Shown piece by piece: positions 14,659 through 24,145 of a DNA stretch of 64,000 nt. Position 1 is the stretch's first letter; each line of letters begins with the position of its first letter. The translations under genes and the position numbers were made by a program. The DNA is taken from positions 1 to 64,000 of IMG/VR virus record IMGVR_UViG_3300033149_002975. One strand, given 5' to 3'. This stretch comes from a virus. The notes below the pieces were generated by a model. That model had not been told where the DNA came from. It did not search any database and worked only from the letters and a program-made list of their open reading frames with translations.

Positions 14659-14827
14659 GGAAGAAAAAAACGATAAAGCAAATAGGTAAAGAATAACCGA
14701 TGATAGTTGCACAGGAATTGAGATTTTAAGAAAAGCCATAAACGTTCACCGGAAATCAAAATTAACTGAAAGATTACTTGGTTATAAGGTTGATGTAACC
14801 GAATTGCGGTTAATACCCTATATCATT
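14659..14827. other. Convergent intergenic region between the two transcription blocks
   Basis: No gene is supported here. Two small hairpins are possible: GGTTA/TAACC around 14780-14800 and TAACCG-AATTG-CGGTTA at 14796-14812. They overlap and lack a U-run on either strand, so a terminator is only a weak possibility. Rightward and leftward operons meet here. Confidence 0.4.
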
Positions 14828-15436
14828 TCAGATTTTAACGATTAATCCGTTTTTCCTAACTTCTCTTGATGCCTGATAATGGACAATTACCGGGTCGGTT
14901 ATGTGTTCCATCCTATCGAAAATTTTGCAATATTCACCAGGAATTTTAGTGTAATTACCATTTAAAACTTTTTCCAGCGATTTTTGATCCCAAACTCTTG
15001 GGTTGTTCTTACACTCCATTTCCCAACGTTTAACCAATTCAAGAACTGTCTGGTTATTTTTCAGGAAAACGGTACCACTCAAAACTTCAAATCCGTGTGC
15101 CGATTTTCTGTAACAAGATCTGTCAAAAATGTATACACCAACATTTACTGAAGGGTCAACGCTTAATCTTTCAAATAATTCTGGAAAATGCAAAAATTCA
15201 GCGTCACAATCAACATATATTACAGATTTTGGTTTATGTTTTTTCAACATTTCGTAGAGAAATGTTGGCTTGTAATTGGTGTTGGACCACCAATCGCCCA
15301 GATTTTTGATTGCCTGCACATCATATGGGATATTGAATTTTTTTAGGGAATTTATAAAAATTTTTGATTTTTCTTCATATATTGTATTTTTGGTATAATA
15401 ACCGACCACAATGAAATTATAAATTTTATTAAACAT
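14828..15436 (-). CDS. Glycosyltransferase, GT-A type (nucleotide-diphospho-sugar transferase fold)
   Basis: This 202-residue protein has an N-terminal Rossmann-like strand 'FIVVGYYTKN' and a DxD metal/nucleotide-sugar site at D76-C-D78 ('VIYVDCDAEF'). The following 'GVYIFDR...VLSGTVFLKNNQTVLELVKRW' and 'DQKSLEKVL' are typical of small GT families that transfer a sugar from a nucleotide donor. It is the last gene of the leftward block. Confidence 0.7.
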   Translation of the reverse strand: MFNKIYNFIVVGYYTKNTIYEEKSKIFINSLKKFNIPYDVQAIKNLGDWWSNTNYKPTFLYEMLKKHKPKSVIYVDCDAEFLHFPELFERLSVDPSVNVGVYIFDRSCYRKSAHGFEVLSGTVFLKNNQTVLELVKRWEMECKNNPRVWDQKSLEKVLNGNYTKIPGEYCKIFDRMEHITDPVIVHYQASREVRKNGLIVKI

Positions 15437-15782
15437 AATCAGCCCTTTTTCCTAATGATCGTTTCGTTTCTCTGAGTTGTTTTTCCAACTCAACAAGTCG
15501 TATACGTTCTAAACGCCGTTCCTTTGCTTCTTTAGGAGTTGGTGGAATTTTACTTTTTATCAAATCTCTTGTTGTTAATTTGTATTCTATTAATTTGTGA
15601 ACGATACTTATACCTTGGGAGAAAGCAGTTTCCAACAAAGGAATTAGCTTCTTAAGGACTTCCGGCTTATCCTGCATATTTAAAACTATAATATCGTATA
15701 TTTGCTGGTGAACTTCACAAATGGACATTTTCTTTTGAGAATATTTTCCTTTGTGCGTTTGAAAAATTTTACTATAAATCAT
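15429..15782 (-). CDS. Hypothetical 117-residue helical protein
   Basis: It overlaps the next GT by eight bases and the preceding GT by one. It is helical with a strongly charged C-terminal coiled-coil (about residues 80-112). No enzyme motif is seen; it may be an accessory to the flanking glycosyltransferases. Confidence 0.55.
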   Translation of the reverse strand: MIYSKIFQTHKGKYSQKKMSICEVHQQIYDIIVLNMQDKPEVLKKLIPLLETAFSQGISIVHKLIEYKLTTRDLIKSKIPPTPKEAKERRLERIRLVELEKQLRETKRSLGKRADYV

Positions 15783-16501
15783 TATTCATTCCTTAAAGGG
15801 GGTGACCACATATTATAATCCGGTATACCAAATTTTTCATTCCATTCGGGAAAATCATTATGTTGTATGTAATAATTATTATTTTCTTTTAATGCCATCA
15901 ATTTTATTTTGTTATCTCTTCCACAGACTTCAACGGAAGAACGAAAATGCTTAACGGTAAAACAAAACGCTGGCATATCACGACCACAATCATTCAATTC
16001 ATAATATTCCCTCCACATATCAAAAAATCTAAACGAGACGTCGGATTTCTTAAACAAAAACGTCCCGGCAAAGACTCTTTCAATTGGGAATTTTTCTCCA
16101 AGTAATTTTGCCAATTTTCCATAGGTTTTTCTTTGTAAATCACTCTTTGGTTTGAATATGTGATAAAATTGACAAACAATATCCGAATTTTTAAGCAGAT
16201 TAAATATATTTTCGATTCCTGGTTTCTGTATTACTGAATCAGCATCCATATAAAGCACTTCATCAAATGGTATAAATTTAATCATAGATACCCTGATTTT
16301 TCTATTGTCTTTGTATGACAAAGGAAAATATCGAAAGGCAACATTAGAAACAGATTCCCAAACTGTATCACGCACTTTCATATTGGTTAATACATAAAAA
16401 GGCAAATCAGTAAACTTCCTGGAATAACGAGCGGTAGCCGCAGCCAGTTTATCATATTCTTCACCAAAAACAACAAAAGCTATGCATCTATTATTCATCA
16501 T
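15782..16501 (-). CDS. Glycosyltransferase, GT-A (paralogue 1)
   Basis: The protein has 239 residues. It starts 'CIAFVVFGEEYDKLAAATARYSRKF', has a DxD at D86-A-D88 ('VLYMDADSVIQ') and 'RVFAGTFLFKKS' further on. It is clearly paralogous to the next gene (same FGEEYDKLAA-T-A-SRKFT opening and same length of spacing to DxD). Nucleotide-sugar-dependent transfer is inferred; donor and acceptor are unknown. It overlaps the gene upstream by 11 bases. Confidence 0.75.
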   Translation of the reverse strand: MMNNRCIAFVVFGEEYDKLAAATARYSRKFTDLPFYVLTNMKVRDTVWESVSNVAFRYFPLSYKDNRKIRVSMIKFIPFDEVLYMDADSVIQKPGIENIFNLLKNSDIVCQFYHIFKPKSDLQRKTYGKLAKLLGEKFPIERVFAGTFLFKKSDVSFRFFDMWREYYELNDCGRDMPAFCFTVKHFRSSVEVCGRDNKIKLMALKENNNYYIQHNDFPEWNEKFGIPDYNMWSPPLRNE

Positions 16502-17252
16502 CTATATTTACTTTTTTCCAAAACCCAAATTTTTTATTATCAAACGGTTTCCACTCTTTATGTCTAGGTATTTTAAAATGACGAAAAAATTCCGGTCCAC
16601 ATCTGTGTTGTATAATTGCTTCTGATTGTAACTTTTTATATGCAAATATTTTATCATTCTTAAATACTGTTTTTACTGTATTTAAATTTGAATTTTTGAC
16701 GGCACACGCCAACGCTGGCATATCCCTATTACACCCACTTATTTTCCAGTATTTATTCCACAGATCAAAGAATTCTATGAGCTTTTGGTTCTTGTGAAAG
16801 GCAATAAAAGCACTACAATAAATTTCTAATGGTAATTTTGTTCCAGTTTTAACAACTGCATTTTTATATAATTGAAAAAATTTTTCACCAACATTCCAAT
16901 TCCCCCAGTGTTCCATAACGATATCATTTTCACCCAACATATCAAACACTTTTTCAATTCCTTCATTTTGAATAACCAAATCACAATCCAGAAATATTGT
17001 TGAATCAAATGGTGAATAATGTATCATTGAAGTTTTGATTCCCCTATTCATTTCTAATGGTAAATCAATGTACTTAAATTCTATATCTGGAACTTCTGAC
17101 CATCTGTGGTAACGTTTATCGGAATGTATATTTGATAAAACCAAAATTGGAAGCGACGTAAATTTTCTGGAGATAGCAATTGTACGTGCAGCCAATTTAT
17201 CGTATTCTTCACCAAAAGCTATAAATAATAATCCTCTATTGTTACCAGTCAT
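16491..17252 (-). CDS. Glycosyltransferase, GT-A (paralogue 2)
   Basis: The protein has 253 residues. 'LLFIAFGEEYDKLAARTIAISRKFT' opens the fold, with a DxD at D89-C-D91 ('TIFLDCDLVIQ'). 'CSAFIAFHKNQKLIEFFDLW' matches the acceptor-side region of paralogue 1. The pair probably arose by tandem duplication and may add different sugars. It overlaps the FkbM-like gene by four bases (ATGA). Confidence 0.75.
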   Translation of the reverse strand: MTGNNRGLLFIAFGEEYDKLAARTIAISRKFTSLPILVLSNIHSDKRYHRWSEVPDIEFKYIDLPLEMNRGIKTSMIHYSPFDSTIFLDCDLVIQNEGIEKVFDMLGENDIVMEHWGNWNVGEKFFQLYKNAVVKTGTKLPLEIYCSAFIAFHKNQKLIEFFDLWNKYWKISGCNRDMPALACAVKNSNLNTVKTVFKNDKIFAYKKLQSEAIIQHRCGPEFFRHFKIPRHKEWKPFDNKKFGFWKKVNIDDE

Positions 17253-17836
17253 AACATTTCTTTAAAATTGTACAGTTTCTCATTTTCGTCCAAATGTATG
17301 TTTGTTTTGGATTTGTGGGAAAGTTTTAAAAATTCCCCCAATTTTTTCAACATCTGTTCTTTTTGTGGAGATACGAATTTATTATGATGCAATTTTATAT
17401 AAAGACAATCAATTTTATCCAAAATTTTAATTAAAGCTGGCATTAAATCATATTCACCACCTTCAATATTCATTTTAACGAGCACAAAATCATCTATGTT
17501 TATGTTATTGTCAAACCAATCAACAATATTTATGCTGTTGACTTCCAAATAAGTATCATACGATATTCTACCGGTTGTTTTGCCAAATATTGTTGTACAA
17601 CCCTGGCCCCGTTTTGATTTCGGGGTATAAATCTTTGTTTTTCCATTTTGATAACTAACAACCGCCTTAATACAAGACACATTGTTATATTTACCACAAT
17701 TGGATACCAATCTATCATATTCTACTGGTTCAAAACTGTATATGGTCCAGTCTTTGGCATCTGCGATTTGATTATAAAATTGATTGATACTTTGGCCGGT
17801 ATTTCCACCGATATCAACAAATACTTTTCTTTTCAT
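17249..17836 (-). CDS. FkbM-family methyltransferase
   Basis: This 195-residue protein has the SAM-binding motif I 'FVDIGGNTGQSI' (residues 6-17), 'YSFEPVE' at 33-39 (acidic residue after strand 2) and 'VLVKMNIEGGEYDLM' (the K-x-DIEG-like FkbM signature). These enzymes O-methylate sugars in many glycosylation clusters, which fits the surrounding glycosyltransferases. The start overlaps the previous gene's end by 23 bases. Confidence 0.8.
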   Translation of the reverse strand: MKRKVFVDIGGNTGQSINQFYNQIADAKDWTIYSFEPVEYDRLVSNCGKYNNVSCIKAVVSYQNGKTKIYTPKSKRGQGCTTIFGKTTGRISYDTYLEVNSINIVDWFDNNINIDDFVLVKMNIEGGEYDLMPALIKILDKIDCLYIKLHHNKFVSPQKEQMLKKLGEFLKLSHKSKTNIHLDENEKLYNFKEML

Positions 17837-18539
17837 CCCGTCTTTCCTTTAGTAGTGGTATTAAAATGTTTTTAAATACATATTCTCGTCTTTCTCTTAG
17901 TTCTTTATCCGCTCTCCATATTCTGCAGATTTCTGGTCCTTCGGATTTACACGGTCTTAACCACCTATCCCCACTTTTTATCCTAATAATCGGCAAATTA
18001 TTTTTGTGTGCGAGGATAGAAAACCACAGATCCCTTGAATAAATATCAGGAAAATCAGCCAATGTTGGTCTCATTCCATCTGTGTGGAATAAAGAACACC
18101 CAGCCCCTGCAATATCCATTTCTCGATCGCGATCACTCTTCCAAAAGAATCCTATAGCGTATCTTCCTTTGTTGTATCTGGTAAATGGGCGTTTTGCAAT
18201 TTCTCCATATAAAGTTATAATCGCTTTATTGTTATACTCTTTAATTTTTGGAATTAATGTTGAAACATAATCTGGTGGAAAAATGATATCATCATCACAG
18301 GTAAAAACATATCCGTTAACACCACCCATTGCCAACCACACAGAATTGGAGGTGTATTTATCCGGGGTATTTAAAAACGGAATAATCTTTTTTCTGTCTT
18401 TAACCCAATCAGGAATTGCAGTAAAATCATTAAATACCATTCTTACTTCGTCAACTTGTTCATAAATGGTATCCACAACTCTACGCAGATTATTGATCCT
18501 TTGTGGTATGGTAGTCATCAGTGCGTAAATTTTATCCAT
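17814..18539 (-). CDS. Glycosyltransferase, GT-A / GT2-like
   Basis: This 241-residue protein has 'YALMTTIPQRINNLRRVVDTIYEQVDEV' at the N-terminus (as in GT2-type enzymes), a metal site 'FTCDDDIIFPP' at D82-D84, then 'GYVFTC...GAGCSLFH'. It is predicted to extend or start a glycan together with the other GTs. The start coincides with the last base of the upstream gene. Confidence 0.72.
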   Translation of the reverse strand: MDKIYALMTTIPQRINNLRRVVDTIYEQVDEVRMVFNDFTAIPDWVKDRKKIIPFLNTPDKYTSNSVWLAMGGVNGYVFTCDDDIIFPPDYVSTLIPKIKEYNNKAIITLYGEIAKRPFTRYNKGRYAIGFFWKSDRDREMDIAGAGCSLFHTDGMRPTLADFPDIYSRDLWFSILAHKNNLPIIRIKSGDRWLRPCKSEGPEICRIWRADKELRERREYVFKNILIPLLKERRDEKKSIC

Positions 18540-19348
18540 TATTTTATTGCCCTAATAATCCATTCCAACAATTTTTGTGGCGTACTTGTTTCATCAAATA
18601 ATTTTTTGGCATTATTGCCGATTTCTACACATAAATTCCTATTTGACTTACACCACTCTATTTTTTCAATCAAATCAGAATAATCCGGGAGACACGAGAT
18701 ATAATGAACACCCGGCAACAATTCCTTGTTCCAAGCCAAACAATCCGACAATACCGGAGAAATCGTACAACAACCAAGAGCCATTACTTGTAATTGTCCT
18801 CTGTCTAAAATATCATTTCTGGCCCCCGGAACACAAATGTGAACTAAACAATTGTTTATTGTTTTCCAAAATTCGTTTTGATTTTCAACAAAATCGTATC
18901 TGCATTTGTCTCCATATTTTTCCACGAGTAATGACCGCACAAAATTTCTTCTTTCAACGGCGGCACCACGTGGTCTCTGCATGTGTATTACCAAATCGTT
19001 ATTGCACGAATATTTTATTGATTCTCTTAATTTAAAAAATTCCACCCAATCGTAAAATGATATGCCAGTAAATGAATGGATATTTTTGAAATTTTGGTGT
19101 TTTTCTTTACAATAATGAAATTTAAAATACGGTTCTTCTGATGAATAATACTTTAAATTTATATTATAAAAATCGCTGAAATCAATAATTATTGGTCTAT
19201 TGTCAATTTTCATTTTGAAAAGATTAAATACGGCCGAACCATCAAACAATGGGTGTATATCGTTTTCTTTTAAAATGCTTAACACGTACCCAACGTACGC
19301 TTCATAATAAGCTTTCTTTGGCCCATCTTTTGGTAAAATAACTTTCAT
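18539..19348 (-). CDS. Glycosyltransferase, GT-B type
   Basis: The protein has 269 residues. The C-terminal half has the nucleotide-sugar region of GT-B enzymes: 'CLVHICVPGARNDILDRGQLQVMALGCCTIS' and a C-terminal 'KIEWCKSNRNLCVEIGNNAKKLFDE...LLEWII', typical of group 1-like transferases. The N-terminal Rossmann domain is divergent. The ATG lies 13 bases from repeat copy 2, which on this strand forms its leader. Confidence 0.7.
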   Translation of the reverse strand: MKVILPKDGPKKAYYEAYVGYVLSILKENDIHPLFDGSAVFNLFKMKIDNRPIIIDFSDFYNINLKYYSSEEPYFKFHYCKEKHQNFKNIHSFTGISFYDWVEFFKLRESIKYSCNNDLVIHMQRPRGAAVERRNFVRSLLVEKYGDKCRYDFVENQNEFWKTINNCLVHICVPGARNDILDRGQLQVMALGCCTISPVLSDCLAWNKELLPGVHYISCLPDYSDLIEKIEWCKSNRNLCVEIGNNAKKLFDETSTPQKLLEWIIRAIK

Positions 19349-19360
19349 CTATTAAATAGT

Positions 19361-19435
19361 ATTTCCTGTATATATTCCTACATATTTCCCACGCCTCCGG
19401 TTGTGTGGGGATACATAAAAGCTATATTGGTATAT
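19361..19435 (+). repeat. Dispersed intergenic repeat, copy 2 (75 bp)
   Basis: It differs from copy 1 at three positions. The hairpin is conserved without change. The stop codon and last four residues of the 519-residue leftward gene (HIPI, TAG at 19422-19424) are encoded by the repeat, so the element has become part of the coding end. On the minus strand it forms the leader of the GT-B gene. Confidence 0.85.
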
Positions 19436-20981
19436 GATAAATTCTTCTAATTCCTCTAACACGATGTTTGTAAGTATCCAACACTTCCCCACCAACAATT
19501 TTATCTATATCATGTTCCGTCAGTGATTTATTGGTGGGAAATGCTGGCGGCAATATCAATTCAACAAACAAATGCTTTTTTGCTATATTTTTTAAATACG
19601 CAATTTTTTCTTTCAATTTTACATAAAGTGGATCTATTTGGTGATAAACACTTAAATATAATACAACATCAAATTTTCCCTTTGGCATTTTATTAACAAA
19701 TCTTACGTCTTGTTGTATTATATTATCACGAATTGTTCTTGCGCATTTTATGGAAGTTTTATTTGGCTCAAAACCGGTAACTTGCGCTCCTTTTTCCGAA
19801 GCTTTAAAAGAAAAAAATCCGTAGTGACAACCAATATCCAAAACCGACATTCCCCCCCATTTTATTATGTTTATTTTTTTCCACAAATGCGCACTGTTGG
19901 CCTTTGGTGATGGGGTAAACGGAAACGTTTGAAACCAGTATTGATCACCGGCCCACTTTTTAATTGTATTTTCGTCCCATTTGCCCAAAATTGAAACATT
20001 TAATTGACAATTTTTAAACGAATCAGGAATTAAAGTTTTAGTTAATACTTCTATTACATTGAATCTTTGGTGACTTGAATAATCACGGATAGCCCAACCA
20101 AAACAACATTGACCACTGTTCCCGGCTTTTGCTATTTTTACAAACCAATATTGTTTAACGTCGGTGCTTATTGTTGGTTTAAAATCAGTTATATTGCAAC
20201 CGTGCAATAATATATTAAAAGTCCCAATCATTCGACAATTAAACACTGCGTCGTGTAATCTATTACAAGTGTGGGCGTGTCCTGCTCCTCGTATATAATG
20301 ACCAACAAACGTATTGATACTTGGATCGTTGTTGGCCGGTTCTACAATATTAGAATACTCCAAAATTCTATTTAATTTGCTTATTTTGGAACAAGAATAA
20401 ACATTAATTTTTCCATCAACTTTTAGTTGTTCCAATCCAGCTCTAAATTTATTAAGGTATAAATCAAGCGTTTTATTAAATACTTTCCAATTTTGACCAT
20501 ATCCCTCGTGATAATGCGTTTTTTTGGATATTGATCTGAAATCAAAACCTAGTAAATAAATATTTTTATATCCAAGAATTATTGCCAATTGTAATGCACA
20601 ATACCCGGAATTTATACCGGTACTAAATTTATCAAAACTGTAACCAAAACCATCTTGGTTTTTCGCTTCGATTATCCGATCAAAAATATCCAGATCTGTA
20701 TATTTCAAATTACATCTTGTATCAACATATACACCGTTAATTTTCTTTATAAAATCATAAGCCGTATCAACAACAAATACTTTTTTGCAATTTATTGTTT
20801 TTAATTTTTCCCTGGTAACTTTATTTATAAACGTATAGTCAACGGTTATAAAATATTTTGGGTCTGGAACATCAAAAACCGCTTTGTTTACAGCAATTAC
20901 GTCTTTTCCTTTAAGGAAGTTAAAATCAAAGTTTTTAAGACTGGGTCCGCCACCAACGATGAACACAGAATCCTTCATCAT
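19422..20981 (-). CDS. DUF115/Maf-like transferase fused to a SAM methyltransferase
   Basis: The protein has 519 residues. The N-terminal domain (to ~230) has 'VFIVGGGPSLKNFDF' and 'LGYKNIYLLGFDF...THYHEGYGQNWKV', the DUF115 pattern found in motility-associated-factor (Maf) glycosyltransferases. The middle region (~235-360) is unassigned. The C-terminal domain has 'MSVLDIGCHYGFFSFKASEKGA' and 'VTGFEPNKTS' (SAM motifs I and II). Start 20981 is chosen from the ATGATGA overlap with the previous stop. It may transfer and methylate an acidic sugar, by analogy only. Confidence 0.72.
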   Translation of the reverse strand: MMKDSVFIVGGGPSLKNFDFNFLKGKDVIAVNKAVFDVPDPKYFITVDYTFINKVTREKLKTINCKKVFVVDTAYDFIKKINGVYVDTRCNLKYTDLDIFDRIIEAKNQDGFGYSFDKFSTGINSGYCALQLAIILGYKNIYLLGFDFRSISKKTHYHEGYGQNWKVFNKTLDLYLNKFRAGLEQLKVDGKINVYSCSKISKLNRILEYSNIVEPANNDPSINTFVGHYIRGAGHAHTCNRLHDAVFNCRMIGTFNILLHGCNITDFKPTISTDVKQYWFVKIAKAGNSGQCCFGWAIRDYSSHQRFNVIEVLTKTLIPDSFKNCQLNVSILGKWDENTIKKWAGDQYWFQTFPFTPSPKANSAHLWKKINIIKWGGMSVLDIGCHYGFFSFKASEKGAQVTGFEPNKTSIKCARTIRDNIIQQDVRFVNKMPKGKFDVVLYLSVYHQIDPLYVKLKEKIAYLKNIAKKHLFVELILPPAFPTNKSLTEHDIDKIVGGEVLDTYKHRVRGIRRIYHIPI

Positions 20982-21748
20982 TTGCCTCTTAGGAATTCTT
21001 GTAAAGTAATTTTTGGAAAACAATTAAGTGCAGAATTTTTATTCAAATTAAAAACTTCAACACCAGCCTGTTTTACCGGTGTGGCAATAGTTTCAAATCT
21101 TATTTTGAAATCATTTAATATTCTAGTCATCGATTCGATATTGTGCTTCGGTTTCCCATTACCTCTTTTATAGCCGCCGTGGCAATGAGTTTTACCATTA
21201 ACAATTTTCATATCAAAACCTAGAAGCCCGATTTTTCTTGACCCAAGAGCAATGGCCAACATCAATCCACCAATTCCGGAATTGTTCCCCGAATAAATAC
21301 CGTTTTTTAAATCTAAACTTATTATTTCTCTTTTTATTCTGTTAACGGTATACACGTAATCAGAAAATCTTCCCTTGTCGTGTTTTAAAAATACTTTTAT
21401 TCCTTTATACTCTTTCCACAACCTTCTCATCAGGATTTCTTCGGGATCCATTCTTTGATTATTATTCAACAATTCAAAAAACGTATAATCCATAGAATAG
21501 TTTATTGTGGAGCTGGAAAACATGAATTCTTTATTAATACCGATTGTTAATTCGTCCTTTATTACGGAACGATCAAAACCACGAAGTGATGGACCGCCAC
21601 CTATAATTATACAACGTCTGCCGGACCAAGAATCATTCGATAAAATTTCAGAAATATCGCGAGAATGGTTGATATTTTTGTTCGTATGACAAATTATTTT
21701 AGTTCCAGTATGGTGTTGCACTATTCGCCCCAATTTATATAATAACAA
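20978..21748 (-). CDS. DUF115/Maf-like transferase
   Basis: This 256-residue protein has 'RCIIIGGGPSLRGFD' at residues 45-59, 'GLMLAIALGSRKIGLLGFDMK' and 'KTHCHGGY', the same set as the N-terminal domain of the following gene, so the two are paralogues. In Maf proteins this domain binds a CMP-activated nonulosonic acid donor; donor use here is unknown. It begins 17 bases after a fibre-like gene, so it is probably co-transcribed with virion genes. Confidence 0.68.
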   Translation of the reverse strand: MLLYKLGRIVQHHTGTKIICHTNKNINHSRDISEILSNDSWSGRRCIIIGGGPSLRGFDRSVIKDELTIGINKEFMFSSSTINYSMDYTFFELLNNNQRMDPEEILMRRLWKEYKGIKVFLKHDKGRFSDYVYTVNRIKREIISLDLKNGIYSGNNSGIGGLMLAIALGSRKIGLLGFDMKIVNGKTHCHGGYKRGNGKPKHNIESMTRILNDFKIRFETIATPVKQAGVEVFNLNKNSALNCFPKITLQEFLRGK

Positions 21749-21765
21749 ATTATCTTATCAATAAA

Positions 21766-22896
21766 TCAATTTTGATAAGTTTCAACCCATAAATTATAAT
21801 TGTTGCCACAATTTCCTTTTTTAACTTCTATTATACCATTTGAATCCGTCTTAACTATAACATAAGCTATATGATTATTATCAAATGTTGCCGTACTTAC
21901 TCCACCACCATATTGGGTCGCTCCACCAAAACCCAAATCTGAAGACTCTCCATTCTTTCTAAATTTAATATTAAGTGAACCCCCACCAGTGGCTTGAACT
22001 TTTAACATAACTAGCGATTCTTTATTACCAATAACGCTGCTTAAATCAATATCTGTCCAACTTGTTGGTACCGGTTGATTATTAATAATTTGTGATGATA
22101 CAAAATTTAATTTACTTGATTGTTGGGTAATAAATGACCTGACATCCGTTATCCTACTTGATGGAATACTGGAATCACCGTTAACCAATTTTATCTGTGC
22201 AACAACTAATTTCCTATCATAATTTGGTGCTGATGGACTGACAGCAGGTGTTCCTTGTAGAATTTTTGGTGTTCCATCGGTGTCCACATAGACTAAATCA
22301 ATTCTCGAATTCGGAGATGAAGGAACGGCAAACGGCCCAACTTTTTGTTCCGGAACAAAAACACACCGGGTATCGTTCTGAATTTTTCCTGCTCTAAGCT
22401 GAACATACATTTCAGAAACGCCGGTTGATTCCACTTTTAAAAACAAATCCTGAACGTTCAAAAATGTCCTATCCGAATAATCAAAGCCAGTAAGTGTTGC
22501 ACCGTCAAACACACATTTACCAACAATTATATCCGTAGCTTCTGCTGCCGCCAAAGAACTTACCGCGTGAATTTCCATATAATTAGTAATTGATTCAACG
22601 CGCTTTCGCCTCAATACTATGTATGGAGTGGCTGATGATATATTACCGGAATCTAAAGTCTCAGAATTTAAATTGGCTGAATTTGAAGTTTTAACCCTGA
22701 CCTGTATGTCATCATCACCAATTTCGACAACCATTGGCGATATTGTTATACTCGTATCCGAAACTTTAGTTAAATATCCACCGGAATAAATCCCACGCGG
22801 TCGAATTCCAACGTGTCTAGAATTTACTTCTCTAGAAGTCATTTCCTCATAATATTCATACACTATATTTTGTGTGCCGTGATTTATAGCTCCCAT
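21766..22896 (-). CDS. Virion fibre/appendage protein (paralogue A)
   Basis: The protein has 376 residues. It is beta-rich with 'RHVGIRPRGIYSGGYLTKVSDTSITISP' near the N-terminus, 'NVQDLFLKVESTG' in the middle and 'SSRITDVRSFITQ', all shared with the next gene. A C-terminal jelly-roll-like part ('VMLKVQATGGGSLNIKFRKN') may be exposed. Position after tail protein I suggests a tail fibre or baseplate appendage. No enzymatic motif is seen. Confidence 0.65.
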   Translation of the reverse strand: MGAINHGTQNIVYEYYEEMTSREVNSRHVGIRPRGIYSGGYLTKVSDTSITISPMVVEIGDDDIQVRVKTSNSANLNSETLDSGNISSATPYIVLRRKRVESITNYMEIHAVSSLAAAEATDIIVGKCVFDGATLTGFDYSDRTFLNVQDLFLKVESTGVSEMYVQLRAGKIQNDTRCVFVPEQKVGPFAVPSSPNSRIDLVYVDTDGTPKILQGTPAVSPSAPNYDRKLVVAQIKLVNGDSSIPSSRITDVRSFITQQSSKLNFVSSQIINNQPVPTSWTDIDLSSVIGNKESLVMLKVQATGGGSLNIKFRKNGESSDLGFGGATQYGGGVSTATFDNNHIAYVIVKTDSNGIIEVKKGNCGNNYNLWVETYQN

Positions 22897-22909
22897 ATAT
22901 TATCTCCAA

Positions 22910-24130
22910 TTATATCATATAACCTATCAAACGTATTCTTGCGCCCTGATTAAAACCGTGTTCACCACCTTGTGCACCATCATCTATTTTGTATTGAAAT
23001 GTCCCAGAAGCACTAACCGGACACATAGCTTGATGTCCAACACTTATACTATCCTCACCGGCTCGTGCAGCCGCACGTAAACCCTCTAAAATTTGTGACG
23101 ACGGATCTTTTCTTAACCATATAACACCGTCTTTATTAAGGGTAGATCCATCCGGAGTACTTAATCTGCCATACATATCAAAAATGGCAACAGTAGCTAC
23201 CGGCGATATGTAAGCCGAAATATCAGAAGTTGTCCAATCAACAAATCCGGTATTATTAATTCCAGAATCATAAATTATTCGTGGGGTAATAAATGTAATA
23301 CCCGGTCTTCCATTCTTAATCTGCAATCGCCCACTAGAATTTAATTCTATGGTCGAATCATCCGGCTCCGTAAATTTTGAAACAAAATTTCTAACGTCTT
23401 TGATTTTTGATTGAGGAATCGATGTATCGGTAGAAGCCAACGTAACCTCAGCCAACACCAATTTACCGGCATAATTTGGTGGTGAAGGATTTGCACCGGG
23501 TGTCCCTGAACTATCAATAGCTATGGCACCGGTTGTCATATCTATATACACCAAATAAACTTTGCTATCTGATGTCGGAGGAACAAATAAGTCGGATTTT
23601 TGATCATCTATATTTATGCTGCCGGATGGCGTTTGTATTCTTCCGGCCCTTATTCTTACTCTTAAATCTGAATCTCCAGTCTCTTCAACTTTTAAAAATA
23701 AATCTTGTACGTTTGGATTACTGCGTGGATATAAAGAATCACCATAATCAAAACCATTTAGATCTCCACTACCGGAAAATATACACTTACCAACAACCAA
23801 ATCATAGGAAAGAGGTGTGGGAACAGCTTTCAATTCCATATAATCAGAAACCGAGCCGGTATACGTCCATCTTAATATGATATATGGATTGCCGGGAGAA
23901 ACCGACAAATTAACCGCATCTTGAGTCTCTGCCCTCACTTGATAATCGGTATCAGATATTTCACAAATTAATGGGCTTATTTGTGCATGTGAATCATCGA
24001 TAATCGACAACCACCCACCTTTATATATACCCTTCTGACGGATGTCCACATACCGTTTATTCACTTCCAAAGAATTAGCTATTGTATGATATAACAATGT
24101 TATCTTCTGATTTCCAACATTGGCTGCCAT
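22910..24130 (-). CDS. Virion fibre/appendage protein (paralogue B)
   Basis: The protein has 406 residues. It shares with paralogue A the N-terminal block ('VNKRYVDIRQKGIYKGGWLSIIDDSHAQISPL'), 'PNVQDLFLKVEETGDSDLRVRIRAG' and 'SKIKDVRNFVSK', but has a different C-terminal domain, the pattern expected of fibres with a common attachment region and variable receptor-facing ends. No known fold is recognised in the C-terminus. Confidence 0.65.
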   Translation of the reverse strand: MAANVGNQKITLLYHTIANSLEVNKRYVDIRQKGIYKGGWLSIIDDSHAQISPLICEISDTDYQVRAETQDAVNLSVSPGNPYIILRWTYTGSVSDYMELKAVPTPLSYDLVVGKCIFSGSGDLNGFDYGDSLYPRSNPNVQDLFLKVEETGDSDLRVRIRAGRIQTPSGSINIDDQKSDLFVPPTSDSKVYLVYIDMTTGAIAIDSSGTPGANPSPPNYAGKLVLAEVTLASTDTSIPQSKIKDVRNFVSKFTEPDDSTIELNSSGRLQIKNGRPGITFITPRIIYDSGINNTGFVDWTTSDISAYISPVATVAIFDMYGRLSTPDGSTLNKDGVIWLRKDPSSQILEGLRAAARAGEDSISVGHQAMCPVSASGTFQYKIDDGAQGGEHGFNQGARIRLIGYMI

Positions 24131-24145
24131 ATTTTTACTCCTCTA

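Noticed and set aside
14659-14827. Bidirectional terminator between the convergent blocks
   Set aside because: The possible stems are only 5-6 bp, overlap one another and are not followed by a U-run, so no confident terminator is called.
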